A stretch of 64,000 nt of DNA, taken from contig JAAYJV010000151.1 of NCBI GenBank assembly GCA_012522755.1, positions 1-64,000 of the forward strand. The letters run 5' to 3'. The DNA comes from Candidatus Hydrogenedens sp. GTDB taxonomy: Bacteria; Hydrogenedentota; Hydrogenedentia; Hydrogenedentales; CAITNO01. The translations under genes and the position numbers were made by a program. The notes under the pieces were generated by a model. The model saw only the letters and a program-made list of their open reading frames with translations. It did not search any database and had not been told where the DNA came from. Below, one piece after another: positions 26,898-36,460 of this stretch. Each line of letters begins with the position of its first letter. Position 1 is the stretch's first letter.

Positions 26898-27995
26898 ATG
26901 AATCAAACAGTAACAGTACCTTTGCGTGAACGCAGCTATCCCATTCATATAGGGCAGCAGTTGTTTCACCTGGTTCCCGAGGCACTGCAACAGGCTTCCA
27001 TCCGAGGCACCATCGGTGTCATTACAGATACGAATGTGGCTGAATTGTATCTCCCCCGGCTTTTAACCAGTCTTGAAGGTGCCGGGTTTACCTGTGTGAG
27101 CCATATATTGCCCGCCGGTGAAGAGAGCAAGCGACTCGCCCGGATAGAAGAGATCTGCGGCTGTTTTCTGGAAGGACGGCTGGACCGTGCCAGCGCCATC
27201 GTGGCTCTCGGTGGTGGCGTGGTGGGCGATATTGCGGGCTTTGCAGCCGCCTGTTTCATGCGCGGCATTCCTTTTATTCAGGTGCCCACCACCATTGTCG
27301 CTCAGGTGGACTCCAGCGTGGGCGGCAAAACAGCCGTGAACCATCCCGCCGGAAAAAACACCATCGGCTGTTTTCATCAGCCCCGCAGTGTGATCATCGA
27401 CATGACCGTATTGAACACATTGCCTCCCCGGGAATTAAGGGCCGGATGTGCCGAAATCATCAAGCATGGCGTGATTCTCGATGCCGATCTTTTTGCTTAT
27501 ATGGAAAGAGAGGCTGAGAAAATTCTTGCTTGTGATTTGAAAGCACTGGAATACCCTGTCGCCCGTTCATGCGAAATCAAAAGTGCAATTGTGGCGGAAG
27601 ATGAACAGGAACACGGGATCAGAGCTCTTCTCAATTTCGGCCATACCTTCGGTCATGCCATAGAAACAGTAAGCCGCTATGCTCTCTTTCTCCATGGCGA
27701 GGCTGTGGCTCTGGGCATGTGCGCCGCTGCGGAGCTGGGGTATCTCCTGGGTATAAGCGATGAAGCCTTCGCCAGGCGCCTCCGCAACTGCTGCACCGCT
27801 TACGGGCTGCCCGTAGTCTGGCCGGATCTGCCAGTTGCCGAGGCTCTCCAGGCCATGAAGAAAGACAAAAAAGCACGGGCTGGAACCTTGAAATTTATTG
27901 TACCCCGGGATTTCGGACAGGTGGATCAGCGCACGGATATCACCGAAGATATGGCCGGTCGTGCTCTGGAGGCATTGCTGCGCCCCAACAAATAA
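26898..27995 (+). CDS. aroB: 3-dehydroquinate synthase
   Basis: 365 aa. It converts DAHP to 3-dehydroquinate, the second shikimate step, feeding TrpE/TrpG in this window. Motifs: LGGGVVGDIAGFAA, PTTIVAQVDSSVGGKTAVN, the zinc ligand region ELRAGCAEIIKHGVI, and NFGHTFGHAIE with HGEAVALGM. The ATG at 26898 gives a family-like N-terminus (NQTVTVPLRERSYPIHIG); a GTG at 26883 overlapping the previous stop would add five residues. Confidence 0.97.
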   Translation: MNQTVTVPLRERSYPIHIGQQLFHLVPEALQQASIRGTIGVITDTNVAELYLPRLLTSLEGAGFTCVSHILPAGEESKRLARIEEICGCFLEGRLDRASAIVALGGGVVGDIAGFAAACFMRGIPFIQVPTTIVAQVDSSVGGKTAVNHPAGKNTIGCFHQPRSVIIDMTVLNTLPPRELRAGCAEIIKHGVILDADLFAYMEREAEKILACDLKALEYPVARSCEIKSAIVAEDEQEHGIRALLNFGHTFGHAIETVSRYALFLHGEAVALGMCAAAELGYLLGISDEAFARRLRNCCTAYGLPVVWPDLPVAEALQAMKKDKKARAGTLKFIVPRDFGQVDQRTDITEDMAGRALEALLRPNK

Positions 27996-28016
27996 ACCAG
28001 TCCAGGAAAGTGTAAT

Positions 28017-28841
28017 ATGTTATTTGGTGGAGAGACAGCTGAAAGTTATTATGAAGAAGGGTTGACTGCTTCCATTAAGGGAGATCATGAACAGGCACTG
28101 GACTATTTCAGAACAGCGTTGAAACTTGATCCCGCATTGGCCTCAGCCCATCATCAGATCGGGAAATGCATGATCCGACTGGGGCGTTTTGAGGAAGCCA
28201 AAGAGGCACTCATTCCGGCTCTGAAACTGCTCGGACACCGTCCCTCCATACTGGCCGATCTGGCACAGGCTAATTTTCTTCAGGGTGACACCTGGGTGGC
28301 CCGCACCATCTATTCTGAAATCCTGCAGTTGGACGGCAATGATACACGGGGCGTTCTCGGCCTGGCTTTATGCGCATTCGCCGACGAACAATGGGTCACG
28401 ACCATGAATCTCATACAGCATGCCATGACCTTGGGACGTCTGCATTTTGATGCCCACTTCCTGATTGCCCGTGCAGCTGATAAATCCGGTGCTGATGAAA
28501 CAGCCGCTTTTCACTATCGTCAGGCACTGGAACAGATGGATCACAGTCTGGATATCACGGAAGAACAGGTCTCGGGCTACTATCTGCGCGGGATGGTTCA
28601 TGCAGCCATGGGAAGCCTCAATGATGCGCTCAGGGATATGGAGCGGGCATTGCAATTCGCTGTGGCTGACAAATATTATTTCGCCTACAGCCATTGCTTT
28701 ACTCTGATCGATATTCTTGTTCAAAAAGGCTGGGTCTTGCAGGCTCTCAATCGTTATACCGAAGCAAAAGAAACGGGGACACAAATTCTGGCTCTGGACC
28801 CGGAAAACGAAACAGGCAAGATACTCGTCGCCCTCCCCTGA
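28017..28841 (+). CDS. Tetratricopeptide repeat protein
   Basis: 274 aa with about six to seven TPR units from residue 5 to the end (YYEEGLTASIKGDHEQALDYFRTALKLDP, AHHQIGKCMIRLGRFEEAKEALIPAL, GYYLRGMVHAAMGSLNDALRDMERALQF). There is no signal peptide or membrane helix, so it is a cytoplasmic scaffold of unknown partner. AGGAAAG precedes the ATG. A 21-bp gap separates it from the next gene of unknown function, so the two probably act together. Confidence 0.88.
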   Translation: MLFGGETAESYYEEGLTASIKGDHEQALDYFRTALKLDPALASAHHQIGKCMIRLGRFEEAKEALIPALKLLGHRPSILADLAQANFLQGDTWVARTIYSEILQLDGNDTRGVLGLALCAFADEQWVTTMNLIQHAMTLGRLHFDAHFLIARAADKSGADETAAFHYRQALEQMDHSLDITEEQVSGYYLRGMVHAAMGSLNDALRDMERALQFAVADKYYFAYSHCFTLIDILVQKGWVLQALNRYTEAKETGTQILALDPENETGKILVALP

Positions 28842-28862
28842 TCCACATGGAAAGGAGATTTC

Positions 28863-29453
28863 GTGAGTGCTGTAAATATTCAATTGGTTCGCGAATATTT
28901 TGAACTGAACCTTTTTTATATCTTACCGCATTGGGGAGTTGAAGCAGCCCAGACAAAAGATCAGGATACTGTCCCTTCCCTCCTTTTTGTTGAACAGGCC
29001 GAGGCTCCCACACTCCCGCCACCGGGCTTTTTATTGGGCTCAGGCGACATCAAAAATATTCATCGTGCAGCCGTGGAAGTACGGGCCTGGCATGGCGGAC
29101 GTCTTTATTCTTCAGCCATGGGTGCCGACTCCCTCTTTTCACGGGTTGCATCACAACAGACCCACCGTCTGGCAAGCAACATCTTCCATTCGGATTCCTA
29201 TAAAATTCTGCTCGTTGTTGCCGAACTGCCCTCCTCGGCCTCCGCTCGCATCCAATCACTGGAAACACTGCAATCTTTCGGGATCCATCATGTGATTGAA
29301 TTCCGCACGATCCTGGGAGATCTGCTCAAACAGATCTCCATTCATGGCAATTACGGCCCCTCAAAAACACTTCAAAGCTTGAAGCTGCTGAAGCGCTATA
29401 ATTTCATCCGCCCTCAGGATCTGGAGCAGTTGGAACTCCCCTTTGATTCCTGA
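28863..29453 (+). CDS. Conserved-looking protein of unknown function
   Basis: 196 aa from a GTG start with AAAGGAG upstream. I do not recognise the family. No signal peptide or membrane helix is seen. The middle (KILLVVAELPSSASARIQSLETLQSFGIHHVIEFRTILGDLLKQI) has alternating strand/helix character, compatible with a small alpha/beta nuclease- or receiver-like fold, but no catalytic motif can be defended. The C-terminus is a short helical Leu/Lys-rich segment (KTLQSLKLLKRYNF). It lies directly after the TPR gene. Confidence 0.65.
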   Translation: MSAVNIQLVREYFELNLFYILPHWGVEAAQTKDQDTVPSLLFVEQAEAPTLPPPGFLLGSGDIKNIHRAAVEVRAWHGGRLYSSAMGADSLFSRVASQQTHRLASNIFHSDSYKILLVVAELPSSASARIQSLETLQSFGIHHVIEFRTILGDLLKQISIHGNYGPSKTLQSLKLLKRYNFIRPQDLEQLELPFDS

Positions 29454-29503
29454 AAGAGACACAGTACTCCTGTGCAACAAATACGATGATAAGAAAAACG
29501 GGA

Positions 29504-29959
29504 TTAATGATAGGTGGGAATGTAGCCGTCCGATACGGTCATGAGTGCGTTTTGAGCCTCATTATTCCTTTTGGGACCGATCATGACGGATAAGGCATAA
29601 TCCAGATCATCAAGATCGGCCTGTCCTTCAGCATGTTGGAATCCTTCAAGAAGCACTTCTCTTTCGATAGGCTCGATAAGTCCCATCTGCTCCAACTTGA
29701 TAAGCGTTTCCAGAACGTCCGGATTGATTTTGAGAGACTCAAAATAGTTCAGGTGACGGCGCGACGGAAAAGCAGGATCATAAGACTGCTGATCCTTGAT
29801 TCTGCCGGATACGTATTCAAAAGCGATTTCAATATCGCTGCCGTTATAGCCCGCTTCCTCCAATTCCAGGCGAAGCCCGTCACCGAGAGATAACGAGCCA
29901 TTGGAAGCGGCCATACGCAACAATATCATATACACAAGATTTTGCACTGCGGTTTTCAT
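29504..29959 (-). CDS. DUF494 / Smg-like protein
   Basis: 151 aa. The layout matches the Smg/DUF494 family: an N-terminal helical part with LEEAGYNGSDIEIAFEYV (compare the 'LTDAGF..EDI..AL.WL' pattern) and a C-terminal LETLIKLEQMGLIEPIEREVLLEGFQHAEGQADLDDLDYALSVMIG. Smg of enterobacteria sits near dprA/topA, but its molecular role is poorly known. No such neighbours are here. GGAG lies 7 nt before the ATG. It is convergent with the preceding unknown gene. Confidence 0.75.
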   Translation of the reverse strand: MKTAVQNLVYMILLRMAASNGSLSLGDGLRLELEEAGYNGSDIEIAFEYVSGRIKDQQSYDPAFPSRRHLNYFESLKINPDVLETLIKLEQMGLIEPIEREVLLEGFQHAEGQADLDDLDYALSVMIGPKRNNEAQNALMTVSDGYIPTYH

Positions 29960-30262
29960 AGAATACTCCGGAAGGATGCCCCTGCTCTCAACGCCCTATT
30001 GTACGCTTATAAGGGACCGGGAATCAAAAAGAGGCTGCAGGAAATCTCTGGAATGACTGTACTTTGCAAAATTCTCTTCTTTTCTTCACCACAATGGGCA
30101 CAATGGGACACAATGGAACCACCGAGAAATGGGATGATTTTTTAACCAGGTCGTCACGAAGGGCACAGCACAGTAAAGCCGCAACCAAATGATCTTTTTT
30201 ACCACAGAGACTTTTAGAACCACTGATGGACATTGATAAATTAAAGACCTTGGGTCACGCAG

Positions 30263-30468
30263 CCTGGGAACGCCAATTTCCACATTGGCAGGAGACCAGG
30301 GAAAAGACCATGACTTATGTATGCATTTGACGGGAGAACAAAGACTCAGAGTTTACAAAGGCTTTTATTTTATTCTTGGTTAGCAAAAGACCTGTTACCG
30401 CAGCACTGTTTACAAAAAGTCAATGTCATAACACGCTGTCTGCCAATGTGGAAATTGGCGTTCCCAGG
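30263..30468. mobile_element. 206-bp MITE-like element, copy 2 (inverted)
   Basis: 27-bp perfect inverted repeats at 30263-30289 and 30442-30468, identical to those of the copy at 876-1081 and separated by the same distance. The interior is homologous to copy 1 read on the other strand, with scattered substitutions. No target duplication is visible, because homology runs on past both ends. Confidence 0.7.
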
Positions 30469-30766
30469 AGTGAATCTCAACGTCTTTCAGGGTTTCCCAA
30501 GGCATTATTTGTTCTTGATTATCTGAAGACACCTTGCCGAGTCGAGAAGCTCATACTATCTTGAAAGCACATGTCCTGCAGAGTCAACAACACAAACTTC
30601 TTAAAAAAAATAATGGAAATTGACAGGCAGTACCACGGAAAAACAACTGTGAGGCAAAAAAAATGCCTTTTGTCTTGAAAGGGCCATTTTGTCCATAGGC
30701 CTGTTTCAAAACCAAGAGCCCCCCTTGACAACTGATCATCTCAAAACATACCCCACAGGGCATACA

Positions 30767-30775
30767 TGCTATAAT
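30767..30775 (+). promoter_or_regulatory. Extended -10 promoter for sfsA
   Basis: TGC-TATAAT, a consensus extended -10, 41 bp before the sfsA start codon. No good -35 lies at the expected distance, which is acceptable for an extended -10 promoter. Confidence 0.5.
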
Positions 30776-30816
30776 CTTTTTCATTTGTTTCCTATTCCAA
30801 TACAGATATTATATCC

Positions 30817-31974
30817 ATGACTGCATATACGCTTCCCCATTTTGATACGCCTCTTATTCATGCACGCTTTATAGAACGGCCCAACCGTTTTCTCTTGCGC
30901 TGCGCCGATGATTCAGGCCGGGAATATCTGGCTTTTTTACCCAATCCGGGGCGCCTGACAGAACTGATGCTCCCCGATGTTCCCGTCTATCTGATCAAAC
31001 GGCCCCCTTCCGCTACGGAACGGGCCACAGACTATACAGCCATCGCTGTTGATCGTGATGGTTCTCCGGTCATGCTCCACACTCATCTCTGCAACGATAT
31101 GGCGGAAATCCTGCTGCGGAAAAAGAAAGTGCCGGGTCTGGAAAAAGCGGAGGTGATCCGCCGGGAAGTGAAGTATGGCCGGAGTCGCTTTGACTTTCTA
31201 TTGGAAGACAAAAAAGGCGAAATTTATCTGGAGGTGAAATCCTGTACTCTCTTCGGAAACGGCATCGCCATGTTTCCCGATGCGGTGACTGAGCGTGGAA
31301 CCCGTCACCTTCTGGAGCTGGCTCATCTTGCTGATGAAGGTGACTTCCGTTGCAGTGTCCTCTTTGTGGTGCAAACGGATACAGTGCGCTATTTCATGCC
31401 GGACTATCATACAGATCCTGTTTTTTCAGAGACGATGCTTAAAACCAGAGAGAGCCTCGACTATATTCCACTGCCTGTTTCCTGGAACAGAGACCTGTCT
31501 TTTCTTCCCGGTAAAGCTCCTTTGGAAATCCCCTGGGACTATGTCGAAAAAGAAAATCAGGACAGGGGCGCCTATCTGCTCGTTCTGGAATTGAAAAAAG
31601 ACTGTCGAATCACCATCGGCGCTCTGGGGGAAATCTCCTTTAAAGCAGGGTATTACCTCTATGCGGGCAGCGCTCTGGGAAAACTCTCGGCCCGTGTCGC
31701 CCGGCATAAAAGACCACTGAAGCGTTTTCACTGGCATATTGATTATCTGCGACAGAAAGCGAAAGTCGTGGATGCTTTTCCCATTCGTTCTTCAGAAGAT
31801 ATTGAATGCCTCCTGGCCCAAGACCTGCGCAAACTTTACGAGCAGCCCGTCCTTGCTTTCGGAAGTTCTGATTGCAGCTGTCCCACCCACCTGTTCCGGT
31901 CAGACCGCTATCCTGTTCATGAAACAGCCTTTCACGCTCTCGTACAACGCTGGCGAATGCGTCCGCCGAAGTAA
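30817..31974 (+). CDS. sfsA: SfsA nuclease-like protein fused to a C-terminal DUF123 (GIY-YIG-like) domain
   Basis: 385 aa, whereas SfsA alone is about 235. Residues 1-235 are SfsA: FIERPNRFLLRC, FLPNPGRLTELMLP, and the nuclease-type FDFLLEDKKGEIYLEVKS followed by PDAVTERGTRHLLEL. Residues about 255-375 are DUF123: GAYLLVLEL, GYYLYAGSALGKLSARVARHKR, KRFHWHIDYL and CSCPTHLF. DUF123 is a degenerate GIY-YIG endonuclease fold. Two nuclease-type modules in one chain suggest a nucleic-acid processing role. A perfect TATAAT lies upstream. Confidence 0.9.
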   Translation: MTAYTLPHFDTPLIHARFIERPNRFLLRCADDSGREYLAFLPNPGRLTELMLPDVPVYLIKRPPSATERATDYTAIAVDRDGSPVMLHTHLCNDMAEILLRKKKVPGLEKAEVIRREVKYGRSRFDFLLEDKKGEIYLEVKSCTLFGNGIAMFPDAVTERGTRHLLELAHLADEGDFRCSVLFVVQTDTVRYFMPDYHTDPVFSETMLKTRESLDYIPLPVSWNRDLSFLPGKAPLEIPWDYVEKENQDRGAYLLVLELKKDCRITIGALGEISFKAGYYLYAGSALGKLSARVARHKRPLKRFHWHIDYLRQKAKVVDAFPIRSSEDIECLLAQDLRKLYEQPVLAFGSSDCSCPTHLFRSDRYPVHETAFHALVQRWRMRPPK

Positions 31975-32046
31975 AATTCCGGCCTGTAGAATCCTTTTAT
32001 TTGTTCAGGTATAATCAGGCTTTGGATGCAGTTTCAGGGACTTTTC

Positions 32047-32931
32047 ATGACAGAACCAGCAGACAACAAAGAACTTCGACGCCCTCAGGTCATCGCTCAT
32101 CGCGGAGCGAGCGCCTACGCGCCTGAAAATACCAGAGCTGCTTTTCTGAAAGCCATTGAGATGGGCGCCGATTGGTTTGAACTGGATATACAGATGACCC
32201 GCGACGGTGCCATGGCTGTTTTTCACGACAGGGATGTGAGCCGTTTTGCCGTGAAGCATATTCCTGTTTATGAGTTGACCATGGGCGATATGCGCACTCT
32301 GGATGTGGGTTCCTGGTTCTCCGAAGAATATGCCGATGAACGGGTAATCACTCTGGAGGAAGCGCTTGAACTGGCCGCTGGTCGGATCGGCGTTTATATT
32401 GAATTGAAAAGCGCTGTTGACGAAACACCGCGCATCCCTGATATGTTGGAGATCATTTATAAATCACCGACGCTCACACGCTGGGACTGGCGTTATCTCA
32501 TGGATGCGGGCCACAGGATCAGTGCTGACAGTGTTGTGCAGGCGCAGCGGGCCATTCAACTGGTCCAGCAATACAGGGATCGCTGCAATGTAGTTGTCCA
32601 GGCCTTTTCTCCCATCATGGCGGCTGTTTTCAGATACGAAGCGCCGGATATTCCGTTTGAATTTTTAGGCATGGACTTGCCGGAACCTCCCCATATCTGG
32701 CGCGATTATGTTCTCTACGGCGAAAAGATCGGTATCAACGGTTTCAATGTATTTCACGGGTCTTTGACTGAAGAACGTTTCCACTATTTCCGGAGTCGTG
32801 ACAAAAACTGCGCCGTATGGGTCGTGGATGAGGCCGAGGATATCCGGCATTTTGCACGCCTGGGTGTGCAGGGTATCATTTCGAACAAACCGGATCTATG
32901 TATGGCTGAGCTGAAGGCTTTATCAGAATAA
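32047..32931 (+). CDS. Glycerophosphodiester phosphodiesterase
   Basis: 294 aa from the ATG at 32047, a cytoplasmic (UgpQ-like) form because no signal peptide is visible. Catalytic set: VIAHRGASAYAPENT, the metal residues in WFELDIQMTRDGAMAVFHD, YIELKS, and the closing GIISNKPD. It hydrolyses deacylated phospholipids to glycerol 3-phosphate and an alcohol. About 60 residues between the EIK-type strand and the C-terminal strands are an insert (TRWDWRYLMDAGHRISADSV). It is followed by the symporter gene after 66 bp. Confidence 0.92.
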   Translation: MTEPADNKELRRPQVIAHRGASAYAPENTRAAFLKAIEMGADWFELDIQMTRDGAMAVFHDRDVSRFAVKHIPVYELTMGDMRTLDVGSWFSEEYADERVITLEEALELAAGRIGVYIELKSAVDETPRIPDMLEIIYKSPTLTRWDWRYLMDAGHRISADSVVQAQRAIQLVQQYRDRCNVVVQAFSPIMAAVFRYEAPDIPFEFLGMDLPEPPHIWRDYVLYGEKIGINGFNVFHGSLTEERFHYFRSRDKNCAVWVVDEAEDIRHFARLGVQGIISNKPDLCMAELKALSE

Positions 32932-32997
32932 GCGAGGAGACGAAGTTCCTCTTCCGGAGAGAGGAGCCTCTGCTTTTCACAGAGAAAGGGCTTTATT

Positions 32998-34539
32998 GTG
33001 GAACCAGGCTTTGCAATGACAGACTGGCTCATCCTTTTTTCCTATATGGCACTGATGCTCCTCATAGGTGTTACAGTCTCCCGCAAACAGTCTGACAGCC
33101 AGTATTTTTTTCTCGGAGGCCGTTCCATGCCCGCCTGGGCTGTGGCCCTTTCCGTTGTCGCCACGGCCTTGAGTGCCGCCACATTCATAGGCGTTCCGCA
33201 AATGGCCTTTGATGGTGACTTCACCTATATCATCACCAATCTGGGCGCCATCGTCGCCGCTTTCATCATCGCATTTTACTTTGTCACGCCCCTGTACACA
33301 GCCGGCACCGTCACCATTTACGGTTATCTTGGAAAACGATATGGAGAAGGGGCTCGTACGGCCGCCGGTGCCATGTTCCTCCTCGGCCGTCTGCTTTCTT
33401 CCGGCGCACGTCTTTTTATGGCCGGCATCGGTTTTTCTTTGATGCTCTACGGAGAAATCAGCCGGCTGGAACTGATTTTCGCCATCCTCCTCCTTGGAAT
33501 CGTGGGAACTCTTTATACCGTATCCGGTGGTATCCGTGCTGTGATCTGGACCGATGTCATGCAGATTACCATCATGGTCATTGCCGCATTGGCGGCCACC
33601 TGGTATCTCTTCACCATGATTCCTCTCAGTGGCGGCGACATGATGAGAGAGCTCACCAACTCAGAGGGGATAAACAAACTGAAGGTCCTGGACTTTTCCA
33701 GGAACCTGTCCAATCCTTTCACCTTCTGGTCGGGGCTTTTCGCCATGACCATTGTCAGCCTCTCAACCCACGGCGTGGACCAGGACATGCTTCAACGGGT
33801 CATGACAGCCCGCTCCCCCTGGCATGGAGGATTCGCGATTATCGCCTCCATGCTTACAGCCATCCCCATTATTCTGTTATTTCTGCTTATCGGTGCGCTT
33901 CTCCATCTTTTCTATATGCGCCCTGATCTCATGGGCGCAGCCTTGCCGGCTGATGTGATTGAGGATTCCCGGCGACTTTTCCCGCAGTTTGTGCTGAACC
34001 ATTTGCCGACCGGTCTCAAAGGCCTGACCATGGCCGGACTGATTGCAGCGGCCATGAGTACCTTCGATTCAGCCATCAATGCCATGGCGAGCAGCCTCAT
34101 TGCGGATCTGTATGTTCCCCTGCGATCCCGGTGGCGAGGGAAACACAGCGAAGAGAAGGACGCCATGCCTGATCTCAGCAGCTCACGTTTTGCCGTAGGA
34201 CTCATGGGCTTTCTGCTCACACTCTTCGCCATTATCGCCATTTATCTGCAGGAGCAGGGCGGTGAGTCCCTCATCAATTTCGCTTTGGGTGTCATGGCTT
34301 TTGCACAGGCACCTTTACTCGGTGTTTTCTGCACAGCACTCTTCACCCGGAGAGGCAATGCCGCTTCTGTATACACGGCTTTTCTCTCCGGTATCGTGCT
34401 GGTCCTTCTGCTGCAGCCTTATATGCTTCCCCGCTGGTTCGGTTTCACTCTGGCGTGGACGTGGATCTGGGCCATTGTAAGCCCCATCTGTTTTCTCATC
34501 TGTCTTTGTGGCAAAACAAAAACGGAGGAATCCTCATGA
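32998..34539 (+). CDS. Sodium:solute symporter (SSS family)
   Basis: 513 aa, about 13 transmembrane helices (for example WLILFSYMALMLLIGVTV, FIIAFYFVTPLYTAG, GFLLTLFAIIAIYL). The family signature is shown by RSMPAWAVALSVVATALSAATFIGVPQMAF in the N-terminal half and LKGLTMAGLIAAAMSTFDSAINAMASSLIADLY. The transported solute cannot be read from sequence; a sugar, inositol or amino-acid-like substrate is possible. GTG start with AAAGGG 7 nt upstream. The stop overlaps the rarA start (ATGA). Confidence 0.92.
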   Translation: MEPGFAMTDWLILFSYMALMLLIGVTVSRKQSDSQYFFLGGRSMPAWAVALSVVATALSAATFIGVPQMAFDGDFTYIITNLGAIVAAFIIAFYFVTPLYTAGTVTIYGYLGKRYGEGARTAAGAMFLLGRLLSSGARLFMAGIGFSLMLYGEISRLELIFAILLLGIVGTLYTVSGGIRAVIWTDVMQITIMVIAALAATWYLFTMIPLSGGDMMRELTNSEGINKLKVLDFSRNLSNPFTFWSGLFAMTIVSLSTHGVDQDMLQRVMTARSPWHGGFAIIASMLTAIPIILLFLLIGALLHLFYMRPDLMGAALPADVIEDSRRLFPQFVLNHLPTGLKGLTMAGLIAAAMSTFDSAINAMASSLIADLYVPLRSRWRGKHSEEKDAMPDLSSSRFAVGLMGFLLTLFAIIAIYLQEQGGESLINFALGVMAFAQAPLLGVFCTALFTRRGNAASVYTAFLSGIVLVLLLQPYMLPRWFGFTLAWTWIWAIVSPICFLICLCGKTKTEESS

Positions 34540-35942
34540 ACGACTTTCTTTTTTCTGATAAACGGCGTACGCCTCCACCTGCTCAACGCAAAGAACCGCC
34601 TCTGGCCCGAAGGATTGCCCCCAGAAGTCTTGATGAGATCCGCGGTCAGGAACATATTCTCGGTCCGGGAAAACTCTTGCGCCGTGCCATCGATGCGGAT
34701 CGGCTCACCTCCGTGATCTTCTACGGCCCTCCGGGATGTGGCAAAACGGCACTGGCCCGTGTCATCGCCATGCGCACCAAGTCAGTCGTGGAACCGTTGA
34801 ATGCCGTTCTGGCTGGTATCGCTGATATCCGGAAAGTGGTCAAGTCCGCTCGGGATCGTTTTGAAAAATATCAACAGTCCACGATTCTCTTTCTGGATGA
34901 AATCCACCGCTTTACCAAAACCCAGCAGGACGGCCTCTTGCCCCATGTGGAAAACGGGCTCTTCACTCTCATCGGTGCCACAACGGAAAATCCTTATTTT
35001 TCCATTGTCTCTCCCCTCCTTTCCCGTTCCCAGATCTTTGAGTTCAAAGCACTGACTCAGGAAGACATCCGGGAACTGCTGCTCCATGCCATCGCTCATC
35101 CCAAGCGGGGGTTTTCGGACCTCGAAATTCAGTTGGACGATGATGCTCTGGAGTACATCACGCGCTTTGCGGAAGGCGACGGGCGGCGGGCTGTGAACGC
35201 TTTGGAGCTTGCCCTTTTAACGACGAAACCCGTGGGCAACACTATCACGGTGACCCTCGCTATTGCAGCGGAATCCATTCAGAAAAAAATGCTCCATTAC
35301 GATGGAAGCGGTGATTCTCATTATGATGCCGCCTCAGCCTTTATAAAAAGCATGCGGGGCAGCCATCCCGATGCGGCTTTGTATTGGATGGGGCGCATGA
35401 TCGAAGCAGGTGAACCGCCCCGCTTTATTGCACGACGTATCTGCATTGCCGCTGCAGAAGAAGTGGGCTGTGCCGATCCTCAGGCTTTGATACTGGCCAA
35501 TGCCGCTTTCCAGACAGCCGATCTTGTGGGATTCCCGGAGGCAAGAATTATTCTGGCCCAGGCGGCCGTATATGTGGCGGCTGCTCCCAAGAGCAATGCC
35601 GTATATCAGGCCGTGGACAAAGCATTGAAGCAGGTGCGAGAAGGCTCGACCATTGAAGTTCCCGCCCATCTGAAAGAGAGTTCATATAAAGGCGCGGAAA
35701 AACTGGAACGTGGGAAAGGCTATCTGTATGCCCATGATTATGAGGATGCTTATGTGCCTCAGGATTATGGCATTCCCCGCGGCGCCTTTTATGAGCCTCA
35801 TGAGCGGGGTCAGGAAAAAGAAATCAAGATGCGCCTGGAAGCCTTGGAGGCCCGGGATAAGGAACAGGCACAGAGTGAGGGGGAAAAATCGGGGGCGGAA
35901 GAGCATCCGGATGTTTCGGACTCAGAGACTCAGGAATCTTGA
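34536..35942 (+). CDS. rarA: Replication-associated recombination protein A (RarA/MgsA ATPase)
   Basis: 468 aa AAA+ clamp-loader-like ATPase acting at stalled forks. N-terminus [31 protein letters not shown]; Walker [16 protein letters not shown]; Walker [21 protein letters not shown]; sensor 1 [12 protein letters not shown]; Arg finger region [13 protein letters not shown]-like ([16 protein letters not shown]). The C-terminal oligomerisation domain has [30 protein letters not shown]. The last about 40 residues are Glu-rich. It overlaps the symporter gene by 4 bp and ends 13 bp inside the convergent regulator gene. Confidence 0.95.
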   Translation: MNDFLFSDKRRTPPPAQRKEPPLARRIAPRSLDEIRGQEHILGPGKLLRRAIDADRLTSVIFYGPPGCGKTALARVIAMRTKSVVEPLNAVLAGIADIRKVVKSARDRFEKYQQSTILFLDEIHRFTKTQQDGLLPHVENGLFTLIGATTENPYFSIVSPLLSRSQIFEFKALTQEDIRELLLHAIAHPKRGFSDLEIQLDDDALEYITRFAEGDGRRAVNALELALLTTKPVGNTITVTLAIAAESIQKKMLHYDGSGDSHYDAASAFIKSMRGSHPDAALYWMGRMIEAGEPPRFIARRICIAAAEEVGCADPQALILANAAFQTADLVGFPEARIILAQAAVYVAAAPKSNAVYQAVDKALKQVREGSTIEVPAHLKESSYKGAEKLERGKGYLYAHDYEDAYVPQDYGIPRGAFYEPHERGQEKEIKMRLEALEARDKEQAQSEGEKSGAEEHPDVSDSETQES

Positions 35943-36460
35943 GCCGCGTCCGTCTCACGAAGGATCTTCTGGAGCAGCTCCGGATCGGAAGAAAGGGTTT
36001 TATTGAAAAGGTTGAGTCTGTTACTGGTTTCCACGGTGATCAGGTGTTCCATCTTGCAGGCTTCTTCATTGGCCAGATCGGCACTGATTCCTAGAACAGA
36101 TTCGAAGAAAAATCGAAGCACCTCAAAATTACGGGAGACCAATTCCGTCATCTGTTTGCCTTCAGCCGTCAGCAATAAGAAACGGTTGGGATCTTCAGTG
36201 ACCCATCCCCTTTTTTTAAGCTGAGCCAGAGCCATGGACGCGGCGCCACGGGACACTTCAAGCATTTCAGCAATATCCGTTGTACGCGCATAGCCCAGCT
36301 CCCCACGGAGAGATTCGATGGCCAACAAATAGTGGGCACGGGAATGAGAAAGGTTGCTGTAGGTATATTCGCGCCAACTGGCCCCTTCGGCACTCATATC
36401 ACGCGCTTTGAATTCCTCTTTTGCCTGAGACTTTTCCTTCAAAATATCCCGAATCTCCAT
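35930..36460 (-). CDS. DtxR/MntR-family metal-dependent regulator
   Basis: 176 aa from the ATG at 36460 (MEIRDILKEK). Winged helix: SRAHYLLAIESLRGELGYARTTDIAEMLEVSRGAASMALAQLKKRGWV. The metal and dimer region has the family E-x-x-C-x-x-E-H pattern in NEEACKMEHLIT. No C-terminal SH3 domain, so it is closer to MntR than to full DtxR. It should repress metal uptake or related genes when loaded with Mn2+ or Fe2+. A palindrome ATGTTC-ag-GAACAT stands about 60 bp upstream. Confidence 0.88.
   Translation of the reverse strand: MEIRDILKEKSQAKEEFKARDMSAEGASWREYTYSNLSHSRAHYLLAIESLRGELGYARTTDIAEMLEVSRGAASMALAQLKKRGWVTEDPNRFLLLTAEGKQMTELVSRNFEVLRFFFESVLGISADLANEEACKMEHLITVETSNRLNLFNKTLSSDPELLQKILRETDAAQDS

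Larger units (their letters stand above)
29960..30816. other. Repeat-filled spacer before sfsA
   Basis: No gene. 30205-30612 is the second, inverted copy of the long repeat seen at about 735-1140, with the 206-bp inverted-repeat element at its centre. 30060-30200 carries low-value fragments ('cacaatgggacacaatgg'). The sfsA promoter lies at its right end. Confidence 0.6.
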
